Below, piece by piece: positions 59,386-64,000 of a stretch of DNA of 64,000 bases. The notes beneath the pieces are model-generated. The model did no database searches, was not told the DNA's origin, and saw only the letters and a program-made list of their open reading frames with translations. The position numbers and the translations under genes are program-made. The stretch comes from Rostrohypoxylon terebratum (lineage: Eukaryota > Ascomycota > Sordariomycetes > Xylariales > Hypoxylaceae): positions 203,295-267,294 of the forward strand of contig MU385894.1 in assembly GCA_022497145.1 (NCBI GenBank). Reading direction: 5' to 3'. Position 1 is the stretch's first letter. Every line of letters starts with the position of its first letter.

Positions 59386-60646
59386 ATGGCTACTACCGAA
59401 GCTTCCCGCCAATACGTCCCTCTTACCTGTCACGGCCATTCCCGTCCAGTTCCCCACATCAGTTTTTCGCCGCTCGAGAAAGACGACGTGTACTACTTGA
59501 TCTCGGCATGCAAAGGTTTGTGCCCTCCCTGGCGTTGACCTCACAACATGTGCTAATAAGCGTCTCATTTAGACGGTAACCCCATGCTTCGCGATGGTCA
59601 GACTGGCGATTGGATCGGCACCTTCATCGGACATAAAGGTGCTGTCTGGCAAGCTAGACTTAGCCCTGATGCGGCTACCGCTGCTACCGCCTCTGCGGAC
59701 TTCACCGCGTACGCGCCTCCCTTGTGAACATTCTCGGCCCCGGCTAACTTGAGCTAATAGGAAAATTTGGGATACCCACACCGGCGAGCTTCTCTTCACC
59801 CTGCAGCACGACCACATCGTCCGTGCCGTCGCCTATCCGCCAGACAATTCCGACCTCGTCGCTACAGGCGGCATGGAGAAGAAGCTTCGCATTTTCGATC
59901 TTACTGAGATGAAACCTGCTTCCGCCACCGAAGCTACAACAAACGGGAACGGCGCAGATGCTCCTGTCGTGCCATCCACGATCATGGCTTCGTCGGCGTT
60001 CGAGATAGGAGCGGGAGTTCATACCGCCTCTATCAAGTTCATCGTCTGGACGAGGGATCCTAACATCCTGATAACCGCGTCCGACAACACTCTACGTTGG
60101 TTCGACTTGCCTAGCCGAAGCGTCGTCAAGCAAGAAGTTTTGGACGGTGAGATCGGGTCATGCGAATTCTGCGCTCTGGCTCCCGAATATACATCTAAAA
60201 CCGACATCGGCGAAGGATTGCCGGTTCTGGCCGTGGCTGCCGGCAAGTCCATCTACTTCTGGGGCGGTCTTCGTTCTATGAACGAACTAAAACGCACCAA
60301 AATGAGTTACAAGGTAGCAAGCGTCGCCTTGGACCCTAAGGGTAGGAAAATCGTCGTCGGTGAAGACATCCCAGCCACCTGGGCGAGGGTGTACAGATGG
60401 GATGACGATGTCGAAATAGGTTTGTCACCGCCCTGGCCCGATGCGTGCTCTTATCGCTGACAACTCCGCGCAGATATCCACAAGGGTCATCATGGACCGG
60501 TTTGGTCTGTCGCTTTCTCGCCAGATGGGAAGCTGTATGCGACCGGCTCAGAGGACGGAACTATCAAGATGTGGAAGAATTGCGAGGGGTTTTACGGTCT
60601 CTGGCGCGGAGGTGCAAACATGGGGTCAGAACGAAGCGCCGAATAG
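59386..60646 (+). CDS. STRAP/Unrip-type WD40 protein
   Basis: Four exons (59386-59515, 59573-59708, 59761-60419, 60474-60646), 365 residues. WD40 blades in order: LTCHGHSRPVPHISFSP, GHKGAVWQARLSPDA with DFTAKIWDTHTG, HDHIVRAVAYPPD with GGMEKKLRIFDL, IKFIVWTRDPNILITASDN with TLRWFDL, SVALDPKGRKIVVGED, and GHHGPVWSVAFSPDGKLYATGSEDGTIKMWK. The blade sequence and DLTEMKP-type insert match STRAP (serine-threonine kinase receptor-associated protein), which in other eukaryotes joins the SMN complex and modulates kinase signalling; in fungi it is a conserved single-copy WD protein of the cytoplasm. Pyrimidine-rich leader upstream. Confidence 0.9.
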
Positions 60647-62362
60647 TGCAACGCGCTCCAACAGCCGTATTCGACCGACCCAACCACGAACTGCAGACAA
60701 GTGCCGACTGTGCCTCCCTGAAGAGACACCACAAATTTTCGTCTTCCTAGAGCAGTACGACGTCGTCCCTTAGTTGAGTTACGACGTCTTCCGGAGCTCT
60801 CACCTCCCGATCACGATTCGGCGGCTGAGTAATATGTTAAATTATCTTGAGTCACGGACGGAATGAATACCTAGGTAGTCTGAGATGATTCTGGCCTGGT
60901 TGCTTGTTAATCATCTAGTAGTTGCCAGATGTGTGAAACTAGCATCGAGGTATAAGATCACTGTACTAATGTCCACATTACTTGGGGGCGAGAGATAGAT
61001 GCGACAATAAAAACAGAGGAACCTGTAGTGGGAGCCTCTCAATGGTATACCGATGTCATCTCGATCTCGAATTCGAAACCACTGGGCGTGGCAATACTCT
61101 CATCATCATGTAAATGAAAGCAATAGTAACAGAGAGAGACCTGTCATCTTTTGCTCTTCCGGTCAACTACCGTAGAGTTTGGTTAGGCCTCATCCCTAGC
61201 TCAAGAGAAATAATTGTCAATCTCTCCATGGCGAGACTCTTTAACATCAACTTTCCTAGCGGTAGCCCCTTGTAGCCTAGGGCCTCAGTGGCCCCCGAAC
61301 CCCTGTCTTGACCTTAGTTTGTCCCCTCTTCTCCGTCGCATTTTTTTTGATAGCCCAGGCTGACCGATCAGAAGTAAACGACAACAGGATAATGTAGGAT
61401 ACGGATAGGTAATTTTTATTCCCCAACAATTCGGACCGTCGAATTTACCAGCGCCGCTTTCGAAATATAGTTGTACCACGACCAAGGCAGCAAGGTCACT
61501 CGAAGAATAATAGGGCCAACGAATTATTAACGTAATATTGACTAGACCCCTTAACCTAGGTACCTAGTAGGTACTCAATCCTACGCGACACGCCTGCTTG
61601 ATCGTATCTTCCAAGCACCGTTCTAACTACAGGAAAGAAATTTCCATCTTATGCTACGGCATGGTCGTGGTTTAAGTTGAGAAACTTATCAACTATGTAG
61701 TTGTGAGGACTCCTCGGGTAGGATTCAGCCGCAAAGTAAGGCGGACAACCTACCTCCTCGCATCTAAGAGCGTAGTGCAGAACTACAGACACCGGTCGTT
61801 CGAGATTACCGATGCGAGAGAGCGTCTCAGGCTGCCCAGGTAGGTAGACAGCTTCTTGAAAAGGGAACGGCCTTCTCTCAAGACAATCTGAACCCTGGAT
61901 GGGGGGTATGCAGGGGGAGTTCCAGATGTTTGAAGCGGGGCACCAACACGTTTTGACCGTGTTTTAGAGCAACACCCGTATAGGCATTAAAACCTTCGGC
62001 AAGCTATTCCAGCCTCGAGCTAGCCAATGAGGACCGCGACTGATCAAATCCTATCATAGAGCTCCAGGTCTGGCTCGGGGTTAATCAATGCGCGACTTCA
62101 GGAGCAAGAGATGTCAGCCGCACAATATTAAGGCAAGCTAGAGTCTAACAGCTCACGGGATTACCTATGACAGATGATCTACGATATTCATGATGCGTCT
62201 GCCTACACACGAACCTAACCTGACCACCCACCGACTATTCACATGTCCTTGCGGTAATCCTGCCGAGCGCAGGGAGTCTGTCTTCGGCTTCATACCTTGA
62301 TTACATATAGTATATGAGCCTTGGAAGTCTCTATACACCCCGCCGCCTACAGCCTCTATCAA
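60647..62362. other. 1.7-kb gene-free region
   Basis: 3' flank of STRAP and promoter of the last gene. A TACCTAGGTAC motif lies at 61556-61567. Nothing with domain content. No transposon terminal repeats or telomere-associated helicase fragments were seen. Confidence 0.5.
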
Positions 62363-63654
62363 ATGTCGCTGGCGAGGACGACCGCTACGCAGCGGCCGGC
62401 CTTTGGCGACCGTTTCGCCGAACTTACGACAGTCTTCACTCCACCATGTCCCATTACGTGGCTATTGACAACAACAAAAGTGCCGTCGCAGTACCCAGCA
62501 TTTCCTACCACAGGCCCGTCTTCATGCGATCCTCCTTCTTGGGCATCAGCTCTATCTCAGAAAGGTTTCGGCTTCTACTCGCCTGCTATCTGCCCGAGCG
62601 GATTTTTCGTGGGTTGCACCGCGAAGGATGACCGGACCAGCGAAGGATTTCCACCTACGACGTCCGGCGAGACAGCGGCATTCTGCGTTCCGAGGTAAGG
62701 TGAAAATCTCCTCGATCATTGCTATGAGTATTTTAGCTTACCCAAGAATCAAAATCTAGCGGGTTTGTTTGCACGTCAGATACGACTGACTTCCGAGGCG
62801 GCATCTGGGGATTTCAAACCGCATCGGGGAGCAGCCCTTCTGTCACCGTAGGACCAGCGATACAGATCCGTTGGAGGGAAGAAGACTTGAGCAGCCTCCA
62901 AACTGACCCTTTAAACCCCGATCCCGCGCCAAGCGAAGTGACTAGTACCTCGTCTAGTTCCAGCGCTGCTAGCATCATCGCCACTACTACACCAATTTCA
63001 GTAGTTCCCGCAACCCCTGTGGCATCTTCCATCGAGACTTCTATATCAACGTCCATCGCGACTCCAGTATTGCTCACAGATTCTACTACAACCGACACCG
63101 AAATAGAATCAGCGGCAACCACGCGCTTATCCACCATATCTAGTCAACCAGATACCGTGGCGCCGATCCCAACCGGGAGCGTATCTAGCACTAGTAGCGA
63201 AAATGCCCCAACCCCTACCACGGGCGAAGGTAACTCCACTTCGGCAGGTACCTCATCTAGCACAAACACCGCGGCGATGGCCTTGTCCGGAATCCTCATA
63301 GTCATCATACTCGGATTCCTAGCAAGCGTAACTTTTCGTCGATATCGGCGGTACCGCGCTGGGAAGGTCGACGCCTTCTTCCCTTTTCATCCTAGACACC
63401 GGGTTAAGGCTATCCTGGGAAAATGGTCTGGCCGATCGGAAGCATCTCACCAAGAAACGAGAAACGTCTCGTCTACGATTCCCGATGCCGAGTTAGGGAC
63501 TGATGGCCCATTGCCAGAACTAGGTCCGGGAGACCCCATCGGCACGAAAGATAATCCAGCAGAGCTGGCGGGGACTGGAGTGCGGAACAGCTGGATGTCG
63601 CACGTTTCGCGGATGTTCTCGGGGAAGTTGAGAAAGGAGGTGTGGTCAGTGTGA
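62363..63654 (+). CDS. Ser/Thr-rich single-pass membrane protein of unknown function
   Basis: Two exons (62363-62694, 62760-63654), 408 residues. An N-terminal domain with several Cys (TTVFTPPCPITWL, YSPAICPSGFFVGCT, ETAAFCVPS, GFVCTSDTTD) belongs to a type frequent in filamentous fungal surface proteins. It is followed by a Thr/Ser-rich stalk (residues about 180-300) likely O-glycosylated, one membrane segment (AMALSGILIVIILGFLASVTF), a basic cytoplasmic flank (RRYRRYR) and a charged tail of about 100 residues. The layout suggests a wall-stress or adhesion-type sensor; this is inference. There is no convincing signal peptide at 62363, so an additional upstream exon is possible. It ends only about 250 bp from the telomere repeats. 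Confidence 0.65.
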
Positions 63655-63905
63655 ACGTCTTGCGTGTCGTCTCGGGCACGGAGTCTGCAGGGCGAGACCT
63701 ATGGCTACACGAAAGCATTTTAGAAGACGGTGCTACGCTACTGTAGAAAGGATCACATTTGTATTCTATATACAAAGTCCCCAGTGTACCTAGGTATCTA
63801 GATGTCTAGGCAGTTAATTGCAAACTCTTGAATATGTCAAGAAGGATTCCCGGGGCGCATCTACTACCCAGAGTTGGAGATCAGAATGTCCCGGAAGGGG
63901 GCCAA

Positions 63906-64000
63906 TAGGGTTAGGGTTAGGGTTAGGGTTAGGGTTAGGGTTAGGGTTAGGGTTAGGGTTAGGGTTAGGGTTAGGGTTAGGGTTAGGGTTAGGGTTAGGG
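63906..64000 (+). repeat. Telomere repeat array (TTAGGG)
   Basis: Fifteen perfect TTAGGG units fill 63911-64000, preceded by a partial unit from 63906. The G-rich strand points to the right edge, so this is a right-hand telomere and the window ends at a chromosome end. The true length of the array is unknown because the sequence simply stops. Confidence 0.99.

Noticed and set aside
1..64000. CRISPR array, prokaryotic operon or phage element
   Set aside because: The genes are intron-rich and the telomere is eukaryotic; there are no evenly spaced repeat-spacer units.
1..64000. tRNA or rRNA genes
   Set aside because: No cloverleaf with A and B box pairs or rRNA core was recognised by eye; a covariance search would be decisive.

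Overview
The window is the right-hand end of a chromosome or scaffold from a filamentous ascomycete (Pezizomycotina). It finishes in 15 perfect TTAGGG units with the G-rich strand running to the edge, so base 64000 lies in the telomere. The genes have short GT-AG introns (mostly 50-120 nt) and typical filamentous-fungal families: a PhiA-like wall protein, a GH17 BtgC-like glucanase, a GH92 mannosidase, a siderophore transporter, an Hrr1-like RNAi helicase, Spt8, Doa1/Ufd3 and STRAP. Intergenic DNA is long and full of short CCTAGG/TAGGTA-type palindromic motifs. The exact genus cannot be named from sequence alone; Sordariomycetes is a reasonable guess.

Left part (1-20 kb): a seven-exon sugar transporter (+), a six-exon siderophore-iron transporter (+), a membrane-anchored TAP-type serine peptidase (-), a necrosis-inducing-protein (NLP) gene broken by an in-frame stop (+), a phytanoyl-CoA-dioxygenase-like gene (-), a badly decayed second sugar-transporter copy (+), a probable small broken gene (-), a PhiA-like secreted protein (+) and a small basic nuclear protein (-). 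This is the accessory, decaying part of the window.

Middle (20-46 kb): a frameshifted conserved small gene (-), a GH17 glucanase (+), a SWIM plus RING ubiquitin-ligase-like gene (+), a small mitochondrial-looking NTF2-like protein (-), an Hrr1/ZNFX1-type helicase (-), a GH92 alpha-mannosidase with an 18-nt exon (-), SAGA subunit Spt8 (-) and a stand-alone Ulp1-fold protease (-).

Right part (46-64 kb): a PGAP4-like Golgi glycosyltransferase (+), an SRR1-like protein (-), a BIM1/X325-like GPI-anchored copper protein (+), Doa1/Ufd3 (-) and STRAP (+) sharing a divergent 1.4-kb promoter region, then a Ser/Thr-rich single-pass membrane protein ending only about 250 bp before the telomere repeats. 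Housekeeping genes therefore sit within 4-9 kb of the telomere and no telomere-linked helicase or transposon-rich subtelomere is present.

I see no operon-like or biosynthetic cluster: neighbouring genes are functionally unrelated, and function can be read only gene by gene. All exon borders were derived by hand from splice motifs and reading frame; where the joint is ambiguous this is stated.
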